Assembly (NCBI GenBank): GCA_010015605.1
Contig: ML975334.1
Coordinates: forward strand, 1 to 64,000
DNA from: Decorospora gaudefroyi
Lineage: Eukaryota > Ascomycota > Dothideomycetes > Pleosporales > Pleosporaceae
Length of the DNA stretch: 64,000 nucleotides
Direction of reading: 5' to 3'
Numbering within the stretch: position 1 is the first letter of the stretch; each line of letters opens with the position of its first letter. The position numbers and the translations under genes were made by a program. The notes beneath the pieces are model-generated. The model worked only from the letters and a program-made list of their open reading frames with translations. It ran no database searches and was not told the origin of the DNA. Below are positions 1 through 12,052 of the stretch, piece after piece.

Positions 1-75
1 TCTCTTCCGTATATAGAGCTCACCTTCCATAGCTCTAATACTACACATGATTCTCATATTCCATACCGCTTGACA
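1..75. repeat. 3' end of an LTR (second copy of the 42.8-kb solo LTR)
   Basis: The first 75 bases match the last 75 bases of the 174-bp solo LTR at 42819-42992 with one visible difference (CAT here, CGT there). The match ends exactly at the terminal TTGACA. The following bases (ATTGC...) are unrelated to the other locus, so this is a true element end. The rest of the LTR, and any internal retrotransposon region, lies outside the window. Orientation of the parent element cannot be determined. Confidence 0.85.
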
Positions 76-620
76 ATTGCAATTGGGGTTCAGACGTTCT
101 TGTAGCACTTACATTGACAGTATCCGGGCGCGTGAGAAGACACGGCGCGTCGCTTGATCTCGATGAGAAGAGATGACCTTCAAAGTAGGTAGTTAAATTG
201 GAGTGGGCGCTGCTAACAGATGTGTGTTTTTCAGTAGTTGGTGGATGGATGCGATGATTTTACGACCGCTTACCTACCTATATGAGTGGCAGTGCGAGAT
301 CTGAAACTGCTTGGTCTTCCGTGCCTCACCACACCCGACATCAAGCGCCTACATAGCCGTGCCGCATCTCGCCCTTAAACGAATGCCCTACCCTCCAGGG
401 AGGTACCGCAAGGATATCCTAAATACCCTCATAAAGAAAAGCATCAACTTGATTTTTCCTCTGAGACTCTGAGGGCGGTAGGACCGCAGCTAGACGACCA
501 CAAACTATCACCATCATGAATTAGACATACACACATACATACAGCACATGCAGCGCATAAACAGTAGTAATCTTCTCCGCTACAAAAATAGCCCTCTAAT
601 CTATAGATACATACACATGC
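76..620. other. Intergenic, no gene seen
   Basis: About 545 bp between an LTR end and the stop codon of the Utp8-like gene. No open reading frame with recognisable content and no repeat was seen. The part next to 620 should hold the Utp8 3' UTR. Confidence 0.5.
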
Positions 621-3526
621 TCATACTACAATACGCTCAACGCTATACTTGGGCACCCTCTTACTAATCAACATACCCATCTCCCGCTTACTCCTCACCT
701 CCTTCTTCCCGCCCTTACCGCTCTTCATCTTCTCGACGCCCATGTCCGCCTTTGCACCAAGTGGTAGTACAGGCAGATGCTGTTCTCCACCCGATTTGGC
801 CGTGACAGCGAACGGCTGTCCGCGCAGCTCCAAGCTCTTGCTGGATGGCTTCTGTGAGGCCGGGAGGGTGGATGCGTAGCGTAGGAATTCCGAGAGTAGG
901 CCGCGTATGAAGTGTGCTTCAAAAAAACCGCTAAGCGCTGTGGACGCGTCCTTGTTCAAGGATTTGAGCATGTCTTCACTGGTTTCTGAGGACGAGAGTG
1001 TTCCGATGGAGGCGAGCCAGGCTCCTGCGCCGATGGCGTCGAGGGTGCTAGATAGCAGGGATGCGATTATCGCGACTGCATGGTCGTCCGGGTCCTCACT
1101 GGATTCGGTATCAACGAAGCCGAGTGGGGAGGACCAGCCGCCGTTCTTCAGCTCGAGGTGAAGAAGGCGAATGAGGGATTCAAGATCTCGTCGTGGTAGC
1201 ATGGAACGCAGTGTCGAGCTGATAACGGGGCCTGAGAAGGTGTGTAGTCGGATGAGAGCAGGGCGGAGTGCGTGGCTCCGTGTTAAAAGCCCATGGTCGA
1301 GCACCGATAGGGCATGGTCAATTTCATGCGACGCAGCTTCGAGCTCAGAATCTACGTCGAGATCCATGTCATCCTCTGATGGTTCTGATGGAGCGGTGCC
1401 ATTCATCAATAATTTGGTGGATTTGTTGTCTTTAGGTTCGTCGTCTATGCTCTGGATGAGCAGCTTGATAGCCTGGACGACTTCGCCTACGGGCAGGAAT
1501 TGGTTATGGTTGAGCACTGCGGAAAGGATGTGGAGGTCCAGATCATATCTGACGAGAGCCCGGACGATGTCCCCATCCACAATTGTCGTCGGTTGAGTGC
1601 ATCCATTTGTTTCGTCGAGCATCGATCGATGAATGGATTCCTTAGTGAGATGGCCGGTTTGCAGAAGCCATTGAAAGATATTGGGTGGAAAGAAGACGAC
1701 TCTCAACGAGCCCGGAGAAGAATCCTGGGCTTCACCGGCCTCTGCCCGGTGGAAGATCTTACTTAATGCGTAGAGAGCATACTGACGATATTGTTGACTT
1801 TGATGTTCAGGAACGGGATTTGGTATCTTCCATTTCCGCAACTCATCCTCGGCAGGCTGCTCGTCGAGCTTATCGATGACCATGGCGTCCTCATCTGGAA
1901 GACTAGGCCCACCTCCGTTAGTCAAAGGTCCACCATTCACTTCGTTGGCGTGTTTTTGGGCCAAATGAGGCGATTCGACCTCGATGCCGAGGTCCGCTGC
2001 AAAGGCTTGCTCAAACTTGGCGATCTTTCCCGTGGCAGCATATTTATTGAGCTTCCGTTTCCTATCCTGCCACTTCTGATCATCGGCGCCTGTATGAGTC
2101 TTCCGAGCGGACGCAATGCCTTTTCCGAGGGCATCAATGAGGAGTGTGCCTTCGGTCTTGACCCTCTTCCGCGGCGTTGCCCCTCCAAACTGCATGCCGA
2201 AAATCTCGTCGTCCCGAGCAGCTACGACCAGGCCAATATCGGGGTAGTACGCTATTAAAGAGGATGGCGAGGTCTTCGGCTCATTGCTTTCTGGCTGCGC
2301 AAGTTTCCTCTTTTTTGAAGGAGACGTAGAGTCTGACATGGAGAGACTGCGGCCCATGGAGAGCAATGCCTGTAAGGAGTTGTACTTGACATCAAACACG
2401 CGACAGGTGCTTCCGGAAGTGGTAAAGAGCACATCCTGCGATGTCCGTAAGAATGCATCTACATTCGACCCCGGAACCACGAGTTCAGAGTAAAGCTTAG
2501 GTACAGTCCCAGAAAAGTCGTAAGAAAGCAATACTCTGTCCATAAGCATATGGAGAGCACCACTGGAAGCATGTAGAGCGACATGAGTGGAAGCAGCTTG
2601 TGGTTTCGAAATCGTGGTCGGTCTTGGGAGGTCCCATGTGAGCAAGTGCTTCAGCGGCGAGTTCTGATTGGTAGTGAGATCGGCCGATCGTGGGCTGACT
2701 TGGAGAAGGGTCAGCATCCTGGCGCCAGTTGATGTGCGTCTCACGACACAGAGCACCTGGACGAGATCTAGGAGGTCGGAGGTCTCGCCGGGGGTGGGAT
2801 CCACAAGGGTAGCGATGTCTTGTCGGCTTCGCAACAGTCCTCGTGTTACTGCTTTCGCACTCGCCAAAGAGACATGCTCCAGTTCGCCCTCGGCCTCTGC
2901 AGATCTCAGGAGTGTAGAGAGGTTCGCGGCCCATCTGACAGTCTCAAGATCCGCGGACAAACAGACGACATCTCCGTTGTCGAAGGTCGCGAGTACGTCG
3001 TGAGTCGCATCATTCGCTGAGCCGGCCGGTGCGACTGGGAGTGAGTCGAGGGTGGAGATATGAGACGGGCCCGTGGGCGTATACGAAGTCTTACGGGTCT
3101 CGGTGTGTTCTCCCTGGGTCGTGTCGTGGAAGGAGACAAGTTGCGGCCTATCGGCAGGCGATGATCCGGCTAGGGAGACATAGGTAAAGCGATGCGCCAG
3201 GGTCTTTGCGGAGCTTTTGCGATAGATGGAGTAGGGCGCGCCCGCCAGAGTAGCGCTCGGTGGCAGCGCATATGAGGTCACAAGTTGCGGGTTTTGAAGC
3301 TGGAAAAGTTTTGAGCGACTGTTCGAAGGTGCATCATGGCGATACATACGCTGTAGATGGAGACCCCTTCGCCGTCGATCCCGACAGCAATCTCGGTGCG
3401 CTTTCTCTTCTTTATGCCGCTAATACTGCATACTCCGGCCGCATGCACATGTCCGCTGGTAGAGCGTATAGGTTTTGACAGCGACGCCAAAGTAAAGGGA
3501 GCGCCAATGGGTTGACCCGACGACAT
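621..3526 (-). CDS. utp8: Utp8-like U3 snoRNP (t-UTP) subunit
   Basis: Exons are complement 3350..3526 and 621..3299, joined by a 50-bp GTATGT...CCAG intron, giving about 951 residues. The intron is needed: exon 1 encodes an N terminus (MSSGQPIGAPFTL..., then KKRKRTE and VGIDGEGVSIYS) that joins in frame to LQNPQLVTSYALPP. This is the pattern I recall for fungal Utp8 beta-propeller proteins, in which a Lys/Arg basic patch precedes 'AVGIDGEG'. The C terminus ends in a basic tail (KSGKGGKKEVRSKREMG). Yeast Utp8 is shorter, about 710 residues. In that family the protein belongs to the t-UTP subcomplex that supports rDNA transcription and early 18S pre-rRNA processing in the nucleolus. Identification rests on remembered sequence character, not on a conserved catalytic motif. 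The gene is divergent to the Elg1-like gene, with 366 bp between start codons. Confidence 0.75.
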
Positions 3527-3892
3527 GTTAGTTGCCAGACCTTTTTGCTGTGTAACGTGAGGTCTGTGTGAGCCGTGGGGAGAGGCGCGTGTTCCTTTGG
3601 GCTGTCGAGTAGGTTTCGAGAAAAAAGGTCGGAGCCGCGGGCGGTCAGAGAAGTGCAGCTCTTGGCAGTGGCTGAAGTGTGGCGTGTGGCGTGTGGCTGC
3701 GACGCTAATTGCAAGTCGCGTCAACGCGTTTACCGGAAGTGCCGCGCATCCTCTCTTCCAATCTCACCTTTTACACACCCTCACCTGCACCATTACGCGC
3801 CTTCTATCAGGCCTCACAGACTATCCACTATATACACTTGAATTTACTTAGTTCTGCGCCCCGCAATGCTCCGGTAGCTTTGTCCTTCGTAA
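3527..3892. promoter_or_regulatory. Shared divergent promoter (Utp8 / Elg1) with an ACGCGT box
   Basis: These 366 bp separate the two start codons. A perfect ACGCGT (MluI cell-cycle box, the MBF site in yeasts) lies at 3724-3729, about 165 bp upstream of the Elg1 ATG. One hit in this length is only mildly unlikely by chance (about 1 in 11), so the link to S-phase control is suggestive only. Confidence 0.4.
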
Positions 3893-6800
3893 ATGGCCCT
3901 CACAGTGGTGCAGCCCGCAATGAATCTAGAGGGAAAGGACGTACATCCATTCTTCTCCAAGTCCTCCAGTATGGCACTGTTACTCATTGAGTCTGCCTTA
4001 GCTTACCAATATCCCTATAGCTACCCACGTACCAGACCCGCTCCGAACCCCGAATGAGACATCAACCGACGATGCGCCTCATGACCCAGAGTACGTCGAC
4101 ACCAGCCCCAAGTCGGCCAAGGGTCGTAAGAAACGAACGCGAAAGACGGAAAATGTCCAGGATAAGAAGACCGGCCCTAACGGAAAGAGTCAAGCCTCAT
4201 TGCACATGTTCACTCGTCGAGCGCGGACTGAAGGTGCGAGTGAGAGCGCTATGGGCAATAGCAACACTCCGCTAGAACCCTCGCTAGAAGTAGATCCGAA
4301 TCACGGTCGAAGAAAGAGACAGAAAACCACATCCCCCGGACCTCTGAGTGATTCGCCAACTTCCGCGGAACCCCAATTCGATGCTCTCGAATGGTACCGA
4401 CAGCTACAGGCGGAAGCGGAGAAGCTAACGATGACACCGGAGTCCATGGAACCATCACTCGAGACCGATGTTGCCATGGCCGATATAGTTCAAGATCAAG
4501 TGCATACTCAAGAACGGCAGTCAGTACCGCCTACCGCAAGCAATGCGCTGCCACCTTTAGCCGACCAGGAAGTAGCCGTCACTCAATCGGAACCAATCGC
4601 GAGCGAAACAAAGACAGCAACACCTAAGAAGCAGATTAAAGTTACCAAAAGTGGGAAGCTCGTCTCCAGTCCACCGAAACCGGTGTTGGACCCAGCAACG
4701 CCGCCAAAGAAGAGACGAGCTCGAAAGTCCGCAAAGCCCAAAATTTCCCCTACCGTGACCGTGATCAAGTACGGTGCGGATGCAACGAGCCGATCTGCAA
4801 TTGGGGAACGGATTGACGACATTCTCAATGACATGAAGACAACGACCGCACGACCAGCAACACCCGAAAAACCGCCCTCGAGACCTACCGGGCCGCATAA
4901 GATCACCCATCCTTTCTTCCTTCGCAAAGCACAGAAAGAATCGTCTTCTAGCAACGTCGTTGCAGAGCAGCCCCTGCCCAATCCAAGGAAGAGTGCCGTT
5001 ACTCCGGGAAAACTGCGTGCCGAGGCCCACCGAGAGAGATCGCCTGCGCCTATGCCAGCTTTCGGCAGTATGTCGGGGAGTCGTAAAGTAGGAAAACTAT
5101 CCGGACTGACTGAGGCTCCGTGGCCTACGGGCTTCAACGCTCATGTTCGTGGCTTTGGAATACCACATCCACCACGCCGTGTTCACGACTCGACCAACAC
5201 GGGGCTAGCTTTGAAACCGAAGAAGCTGAAAAACGCCGTGGGGACAATGCCGCAAAAGGAGGACTTGGTGGCGAGATTGGCTCTGGATTTTTCTAAAAGC
5301 ATAACAACAAAGAAGTATCAACCAGCGTCCGACTTCGAGCCTCCTCAAGACGTCCGACTGCCAACACGACTGCTTACTACGGGCGCGGAGATACAGCGTA
5401 GGATAAATGAGCGACTGTTGGCTCAGTTGCCGTCATCAGCCACACAAGGAGAACGCCAACAAGCAGTCCATCCCGCCGTTGCGGATCTGTACAACAATAT
5501 AGCGCAAACTTTAACGCCTTTTGATGAAGGAAGATGCGAGACTCAGTCATGGGCTCAGAAGTACAGCCCTACATGCGCTTCACACGTATTGCAAACTGGC
5601 CAAAATGCCATGGTCTTGAAAGACTGGCTACAAAGTCTGACAGTGCTGGCTGTAGGGGGAACATTGAAAGTTGGTAATAGTTTGAATGCTAAAAGGCCAC
5701 CTCAGAAGAAGCGCAAAAAAGACCTAGATGGTTTTATCGTATCTGACGATGAAGAGGATGAAGACGAAGAGATGATAGCGATTCCTGGCCCCGAAGGCAC
5801 CTCGACGAAATTGACATCCTGCAGGAGGCCGCAGTGGACACGGAACATGAACGTTGTCCTCATCAGTGGCCCTCACGGATGCGGCAAAAGTGCAACAGTC
5901 CATGCCGTGGCTAAGGAACAGGGCTTCGAGGTCTTCGAGATCCACGCTGGTATGCGTCGTTCGGGGAAAGACGTCCAAGACAAAGTCGGCGACATGACCG
6001 CGAACCATCTGGTCAACCACAAACGCGGAGTAGCTTCCGTACATGAGACAGCTCCACCGGCCGATGATACTGATGATGACCGCATGGACCTGGCACTCGA
6101 GAAGGACCTCACCATGGGACGTCAAGGGACAATGACATCATTTTTCCAGATCAAGCCTACAGTTAATTCGGCAAAACCGAAGATCAAAGCGAACCTCCCA
6201 GATATCAAGAAGGTAGCAGCGTCCGCTGCCCAAGCCACGCTTCCTCTGGCACAAGCATCACGCCCATCGCAAAAGCAATCCCTGATTCTTATCGAAGAGG
6301 CCGACCTACTCTTTGAGGAAGACCAGCAATTTTGGGCCCAAGTCACTAAGATCGCATCGCTGTCGAAACGCCCGATCGTCATCACTTGCAATGATGAGCG
6401 ACAGATACCGATGCAAGACTTGCCACTAGCAGCTATACTTCGACTGCAACCAGCTCCTGTAGACCTTGCGACGGACTATATGCTCGTTCTCGCTGGCCGG
6501 GAGGGCCATATTCTCGAGCGGCAAGCTGTTAGGGATTTGTACAAAGCAACCCATCACGATCTTCGAGCTAGCATCATGGAGCTGGACATGTGGTGCCAGA
6601 TGTCTGTTGGTGACAAGAAGGGCGGCTTGGAGTGGATGTATCAACGCTGGCCACCGGGCACAGATGTCGATGAGCACGGTCGAACACTGAGAGTTGCCAG
6701 TGAAGGCACGTATGCGTCCGGTATGGGTTGGCTGTCTCACAACGTCTTCCAGACGCAAGCCAACGCCGTGTTCGACAGGGAGGAAGAGCTTTTGCACCAA

Positions 6801-7700
6801 GTCTGGGCAACTTGGGGCATCAGCCCCTCGGCTTGGTGTACTGCTGCCACGAACAACGAGGAGAAGCCTGGTTTCGAGAGCCTCGAGCCGTCCGGTCGCG
6901 TGGCAGCGCTTGAACGACTGGAAGATTACGCCGACTCACTTAGTGCTGCAGATGTCTTCTGTCGGGTTGGGCTTCCCAGCTACGATAACAATCGCGGCCA
7001 GCCCACCGATTCATCTCAGCCACCACTTACCGACAAAGTACGACTAAGTTACACCCTCGCAGCACCACTCCTCCAAGTCGACCATCGCACAGACTACCTG
7101 AATCTCGATACATACTTCTCTACACAAACACACCTGCTCCTCCAGCGAACCTATCCCGACCTGTTCCACCACCTCACCCCCACCATCCCCAAACCCGAAA
7201 CAGAATCCGAGTATACGAAAGCAATACTCGGCCACCTGCACCAACGAAGAACCACCACATCTCTCACCCGTGCAGATTTTGCCACAGCCTTCGACATCCT
7301 AGCTGCCACGCCAGACCAGTCCTTAGTAGAACGAACATCCTTCGCCCTCACGCCCTCGTCCTTCGACCGCACATTCAACATCATAACCCTCGATCTTGCG
7401 CCCTACGTACGCAATATCGTCGCTCATGAGCAGGTGCTCGAAGCACAGCGCATCCGCATGTCTACTCTCTTGAGCGCGGGAGGGACTGGCAAGCGTGCAA
7501 GGACCACCCGGGCGAGTCGTGCGGCGCTCGAGGGTGGGGTCAGGGAAACGAAGAGGAGGGAGAGGTGGTTCGATGCGTCGCTTGATTTTGGTGCTGTTAT
7601 GCAGACTGCGGGGCAGTGGGCCGGATTAGGTTGGAAGGGTGAGGAGGAGGGGACGCAGGACGGGGATGGTGATGTGAACATGGTGGCGGCGCACGAATAA
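3893..7700 (+). CDS. elg1: Elg1/ATAD5-like alternative clamp-loader large subunit
   Basis: Exons are 3893..3968 and 4021..7700, with a 52-bp intron whose branch-like GCTTAC lies near the acceptor; about 1251 residues. The start was chosen because exon 1 gives MALTVVQP... and KDVHPFFSK and splices in frame. The long N-terminal half is basic, Pro/Ser-rich and probably disordered, with a second HPFF motif (THPFFLRK, about residue 325). An acidic patch (SDDEEDEDEE) precedes the AAA+ module. Walker A GPHGCGKS is near residue 642 and a Walker B-like LILIEEADLLF near 785. The Elg1 family forms an RFC-like complex with Rfc2-5 that unloads PCNA from chromatin and limits genome instability. The second Walker B acid is Glu-Ala-Asp rather than a classic DEAD/DEAH form, as is common in this family. 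Yeast Elg1 (791 residues) is much shorter, and most of the extra length is N-terminal. Confidence 0.85.
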
Positions 7701-8348
7701 GGGGGATTGGATACGCATGTTTGGGTCGTTTTTTTCTTTCGGCTGGGCCAAGATCTACTTGGTTGGTTAGTAGAATATTTGGAGGCTACATAGATGCATT
7801 TACGGGCTTAGGACATATCTATACATATATTGCTATATTGCGTCTTTGGTCACCGATCCCAGATTTCTACTTGAACAGTTATCCCCGCCACTTAGTAGTG
7901 CGTTGCACAAAAGTCCATGAATACAAAATTGGTTTCAGCACTTTTTAGCAATGTGACGCCATCGAAAAAGCTATGCGAAGAGAAAACGTGTATTCGTGTC
8001 TTTTTCTTTGCACCAGATGGCACAGCTTATCCCTTTGAAAAAAAAAACCCCCCTGGAAGCGATAACATTAAAAGAACAACAACGCCTCCACGCAAATAGC
8101 CCTCGAATGAACCAAAACGATCGCATCACACCCACAAGGAACCAACAACAATGGAGTTACAAACACGATAAACCGGCAAATCCAGGCCGATCCGCTCCGT
8201 GAAAAAAAAATAGAAAGAGAAAGTTGCCAAAAACACCGTAAACAGCCATTTCCACTTCCCATTATCAACCCCCAACACCAACTCCCCTCTGCTTCCCACT
8301 CGACTCAAACCCATGACAGAATTTAATCCTCTTCGGCCCATGAACACT
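7701..8348. other. Convergent 3' intergenic region
   Basis: About 650 bp between the stop codons of the Elg1-like gene and the ubiquitin protease gene. It is AT-richer than the neighbouring coding DNA, contains short A runs near 8037-8050 and 8200, and shows no gene. Confidence 0.5.
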
Positions 8349-10580
8349 CTACGTCGCAGACACAAGCGGCAGCGACTGTGTATTCCCCTTGGCCTTATTA
8401 CCAGCTGTACGCATCAGATGTGGAGATATCTGCGGTACCGGTATTGCTTTCGCGGCCGGGGTAGGAACATCGAATTCGGAATCGTAATCGTCCGAGGTAA
8501 GGTTGGTGGAGGGCGCGTCTTCAGATTCGGCGTCGCTTGTTTCCCGTTCTGGTTCTGTTTCGCGTTGTGCTGGGTTTGGGAGCGGGGTGTTGTGGGCTTC
8601 GCTTGACAGCTGAGCCGGGACAGATGAGACGGGAGCTGATGGTGTGGAGAGAGGTGATTGTGGGGGAATGAGTTGGAAGAGCTCATCTTCTTCGTCGTCT
8701 GGTAGAGCCATTTCAAGAGCCTCGTCGTCCACGGTAGACAGTGTGCCAGACGCGACATGGGCTGGTGGTAGCGGTGCATCTTCAGCTACTGAAATGCTCT
8801 CCGCTACTGCGTCCGCGACCCGGGGCGTTGATGGAGTCTGTTCATCGATACGCTCGTAGAAAAGCATGAAGACGTTGCCTTGATGGGCTTCGTTCTCTGA
8901 CACGGGGTAGACGGTGTCGTCGCTGAAACGCCACCATTGTTCGTCACAGACTGTCTCGAGCTCATCTTGCGTTGAAAGTGCTTCGAGCTCTTCGCTATCC
9001 CCTTCCGTGGCTGTAGCGTCTGTGTCCTCCCGTTTGGCCTGCGGAGCAGCCCTCGGATGCGGCCGATAGCAGACATAGTGACCATTCCCATGTGAGCCGT
9101 AGTGCGTCACAGCAGCGCGTAATCGGTATTGGAAGGGAGAATCTGTCGTCGGGTCACCACCTGCGAGCATCGACTCCCTAGGATCCCTGGGCCACTCTTC
9201 TTCCGATACACCAGACTGTGATGCGTCACCCAGGGTGTTACCCAGACACCAGTTGCCCAAATCCAACACAGTGGGGTATGAGACACCAGCGGTGTTCTTG
9301 TATGACATTCCGGTGTTCTCGTTGAAGCTACTTCGGTTCACATGGAGTACTAACGACTGAGGCGCGCGCGCAACAACCGCTTGCTTCGACTTTGTGCTCT
9401 GAATCCAGTTCTTTTTCGGTACGTTGAGCGTCTTCAGCAGTGTCTTGTCTTCGAAATCTTCCTTCTCCAGTGCATCTTCTACAGCGTCTAATCGTGATTT
9501 CAAAGGCGAGTCGGGTTGAGCGGCGACCAAGGGGGAAAGAGTCTTCTTCAGCTTAAGGAGAGTGCACTTGGCGCATTCGACGCCGTCTATAAACTCCAGG
9601 GTCGTGTACTCGTCGAGGCATTCGCGGATATCATAGCTATAGTTTCTGCCCAGCGATACGGTAATGCAGTTGAAAGGAATGAGAGTCAGGCCTTCGGAGT
9701 AACCACAGGATGTGCAGCCAACGCGCTGGGCAAGACGGCCTTCAAGAGGGTTCGGTACAATTTGCGGCTGTTCGGAGGCTGTCCCTGATTTGTCGGTCGC
9801 GTCTTTCGCCCCTTCCTGCGCATCGTATCCTATTCCTGGTGAGTCGCTTAGGCTCTTTGTAACTTCAAGCCAAGAGACAGAGGATCGCCTCTTACTGCTC
9901 GAAGTTTTCTTAACCTCCTCATCCAGCGCGTCCAAGATCTTGCTAAAATACTCCTGCGCATCCTGTTGTTCGAAGGTACTCATTGACTTCAGCTTCCCGC
10001 GTATCCAGAAATGCGAGCCCTTGTTTTCTGGGTTGTTGAGTTTAGTGATAATATCGAATAGTGCGCCGTTCGTCGATTCCGGAGAGAGCGAGGGGTGTTC
10101 GGATGTCGTCTTGAACAAGTATTCGCGCAGCGACGGGAGCGAGGCAAGACCCTGTATGACACTGTTCTGGTAGCAGGAGTTGCTAATATTGCCCAAGCCG
10201 GGTGGGACATCACTAGGACCTGTTGCGAAAGCGTTCGCCACGCCGCGTACACCTTTCTGCAGCAGATTCCCAGGACTGAGGGCAAAGAGGCTGCCGAACA
10301 TGCCTCCGCGCTGCATGATATCGTCGTCGCTCGATTCCGGGTCGTATCTTTGATCGAAAGAGGGCCCGCGAAGGCGCAGAATGCCAGAAGCCATTTCCAC
10401 GAGCTGGTGTATGCGAAGCCAGACCGGAAAGCCCAAGAGGTCCAAAGCCTTGATGAGGATGTATGCGCCTATGATAGCCCCAAGTACAACGGAAGTGATG
10501 GTATGGGTATGCGAGTCGATTCGGTTCGCGTTCCGCCGCTGTTGATAGGCCTCGAACTCTGGATACTCTGGGTAGCTCAT
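8349..10580 (-). CDS. Membrane-anchored ubiquitin-specific protease (Ubp1/USP30 type)
   Basis: A single uninterrupted reading frame encodes 743 residues. A hydrophobic segment near residues 29-51 (VVLGAIIGAYILIKALDLLG) is a signal anchor, so the enzyme probably faces the cytosol from an internal membrane. The USP fold follows. The Cys box is GLGNISNSCYQNS with catalytic Cys136. Two CxxC pairs (GCTSCG and ECAKC) can form the zinc-binding fingers. The His box HYGSHGNGHYVCYRP places the catalytic His near 501, and WWRFSDDTVYPV completes the C-terminal core. The tail is Ser/Glu-rich and probably disordered. The family removes ubiquitin from proteins. An N-terminal membrane anchor is shared with yeast Ubp1 (ER) and animal USP30 (mitochondria), so the compartment here is uncertain. 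The Cys box departs from the usual GNTC by SNSC, which I recall in fungal members too. Confidence 0.88.
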   Translation of the reverse strand: MSYPEYPEFEAYQQRRNANRIDSHTHTITSVVLGAIIGAYILIKALDLLGFPVWLRIHQLVEMASGILRLRGPSFDQRYDPESSDDDIMQRGGMFGSLFALSPGNLLQKGVRGVANAFATGPSDVPPGLGNISNSCYQNSVIQGLASLPSLREYLFKTTSEHPSLSPESTNGALFDIITKLNNPENKGSHFWIRGKLKSMSTFEQQDAQEYFSKILDALDEEVKKTSSSKRRSSVSWLEVTKSLSDSPGIGYDAQEGAKDATDKSGTASEQPQIVPNPLEGRLAQRVGCTSCGYSEGLTLIPFNCITVSLGRNYSYDIRECLDEYTTLEFIDGVECAKCTLLKLKKTLSPLVAAQPDSPLKSRLDAVEDALEKEDFEDKTLLKTLNVPKKNWIQSTKSKQAVVARAPQSLVLHVNRSSFNENTGMSYKNTAGVSYPTVLDLGNWCLGNTLGDASQSGVSEEEWPRDPRESMLAGGDPTTDSPFQYRLRAAVTHYGSHGNGHYVCYRPHPRAAPQAKREDTDATATEGDSEELEALSTQDELETVCDEQWWRFSDDTVYPVSENEAHQGNVFMLFYERIDEQTPSTPRVADAVAESISVAEDAPLPPAHVASGTLSTVDDEALEMALPDDEEDELFQLIPPQSPLSTPSAPVSSVPAQLSSEAHNTPLPNPAQRETEPERETSDAESEDAPSTNLTSDDYDSEFDVPTPAAKAIPVPQISPHLMRTAGNKAKGNTQSLPLVSAT

Positions 10581-11129
10581 AGCTAAGAGGGTAAAAATAG
10601 GTTGGTGCGCGCTAGACAGGCTCGGTAATCAGGGTGAAGCAGGCAAGGCGAGTGTGGGGAATTGGTGGTGAAGGAGGCCGTCTTCTTCAACCTTCAGGCC
10701 AGCGCATGAGTTGGGTCGAACAGAGCAAACGCGGCGGTGTGTTTGTCTGCGACATGGAGAGGCAGCAAGCAGCAGTCGCGGGTGGAAGACAAGCGACGAC
10801 GGTGGTGGCGGCGAAGGGAATGGCTGTGAATGTAGGTAGGGGACGAGGGCTGCGGCTGGTGATTATGAAGGATGATCGGGGAAGGTGCGGGAGAATGCGC
10901 TACCGGTAGTAGCGGCTGAAGTGGGTCTGGAATTTCTGGCGTCATGGCGCTAGTGGGGAACTTTCGTCCACTCTACTCTAGATAAGTTATAAATATTTTG
11001 AGACAACAATATTGCGCCATTGACGAGACTTCAAGCTGTCTGAAGAACTGTTAGATAACGACAGTAATCATTCATCTGTTTCTTATCACGTAGAATCCGT
11101 CTACATCAAAACCCACACCAGCCATCACC
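10581..11129. promoter_or_regulatory. Divergent promoter region (USP / Alb1)
   Basis: These 549 bp separate the start codons of the ubiquitin protease and Alb1-like genes. The Alb1-proximal part contains AT-rich TATAAATATTTTGAG near 10987. No repeat was seen. The open frames across the GC-rich part have no recognisable content. Confidence 0.4.
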
Positions 11130-11777
11130 ATGGCGAAAACAGCAAAAGTCAAGAAGCGCCGTACGTACCCTCCCATACAACCACTTCTCCTTCCCCTCCC
11201 CCTCTGTATACCTACTAACCCCCATACAGCCGTAACCATGCACTCGCGCGCCGCGCGCCGCGCCGCCTCGCCCTCTCTCAACCTCGACAAGAAACCCACA
11301 CACACAAGCCCCTCCTCGACATCCCCCTCACGGCCCTCAACCATCAACCCGCACGCGCTCGCCGCCAAAGATGCCGGGATCCAAAAGAAACAAAAAAAGT
11401 CCGCCATGACGCGCGCTCAACGGCTGCGGTACCAAAAAGGGCTCGAGCGCGCGGAGGAGAATATGGATAAGCTGGAGAAGAAGAGGCTGAGGAGTGTCGG
11501 CAAGGAGAAGGTGGTCAAGGAGAGGGCGAAGGGGTGGGAGGATGTCAATGCGGATGGGAGTAGGAAGGGGAGGAAGCAGAGAAATGAGGATGTGGTTGTG
11601 GATGAGGTGGTGGGGAGGGGGAGGGAGTGGGGCGGTGACGAGGACATGGGTGATAATGAAGCTGAGGAGCAGGATGGTATGGATGGTGAGGTCAAGGGTC
11701 ATTGTCAGCAGGAAGATGTTGTGCTGCCGCAGAGCGTGCCGTTGCCATTAACAGTAGAGGAGGATGAAATGCTGTGA
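11130..11777 (+). CDS. alb1: Alb1-like 60S ribosome biogenesis factor
   Basis: Exons are 11130..11160 and 11230..11777, giving about 192 residues. The intron is 69 bp, with a CTAAC branch site, and its length is a multiple of three, so unspliced RNA would stay open and add 23 residues. The spliced N terminus MAKTAKVKKRPVTMHSRAAR is the hallmark of fungal Alb1 (the 'Arx1 little brother'), as is the later SAMTRAQRLRYQKGLERAEE block with its coiled-coil tendency. Alb1 binds Arx1 near the polypeptide exit tunnel of pre-60S particles and travels between nucleus and cytoplasm. The C-terminal third is low-complexity, acidic and basic, and poorly conserved in the family. It is convergent with the DUF4211 gene, 275 bp away. 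Confidence 0.85.
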   Translation: MAKTAKVKKRRTYPPIQPLLLPLPLCIPTNPHTAVTMHSRAARRAASPSLNLDKKPTHTSPSSTSPSRPSTINPHALAAKDAGIQKKQKKSAMTRAQRLRYQKGLERAEENMDKLEKKRLRSVGKEKVVKERAKGWEDVNADGSRKGRKQRNEDVVVDEVVGRGREWGGDEDMGDNEAEEQDGMDGEVKGHCQQEDVVLPQSVPLPLTVEEDEML

Positions 11778-12052
11778 GGCTGTGGATGAACAGCGACAAA
11801 AGTTTTCCTTTCACGAGGTCACGAAGAAAAGATATGATACCCGAAAGTTGCATAAATAGATAGCTCTTCTGTCAAGTTTGCTCAACCTCACATTGGCTCG
11901 AATATTCAATTATAGGCCACCCAATGCGCTTGGTGCATGCACCCGACGTCAATAGCAATCAGCCAACCCTGTGCGAGATGATAGTAATAATACTGTACGC
12001 CATCATATCTCCAACCAAAACCACACACACATCCACAACGTCCACTCAACCC

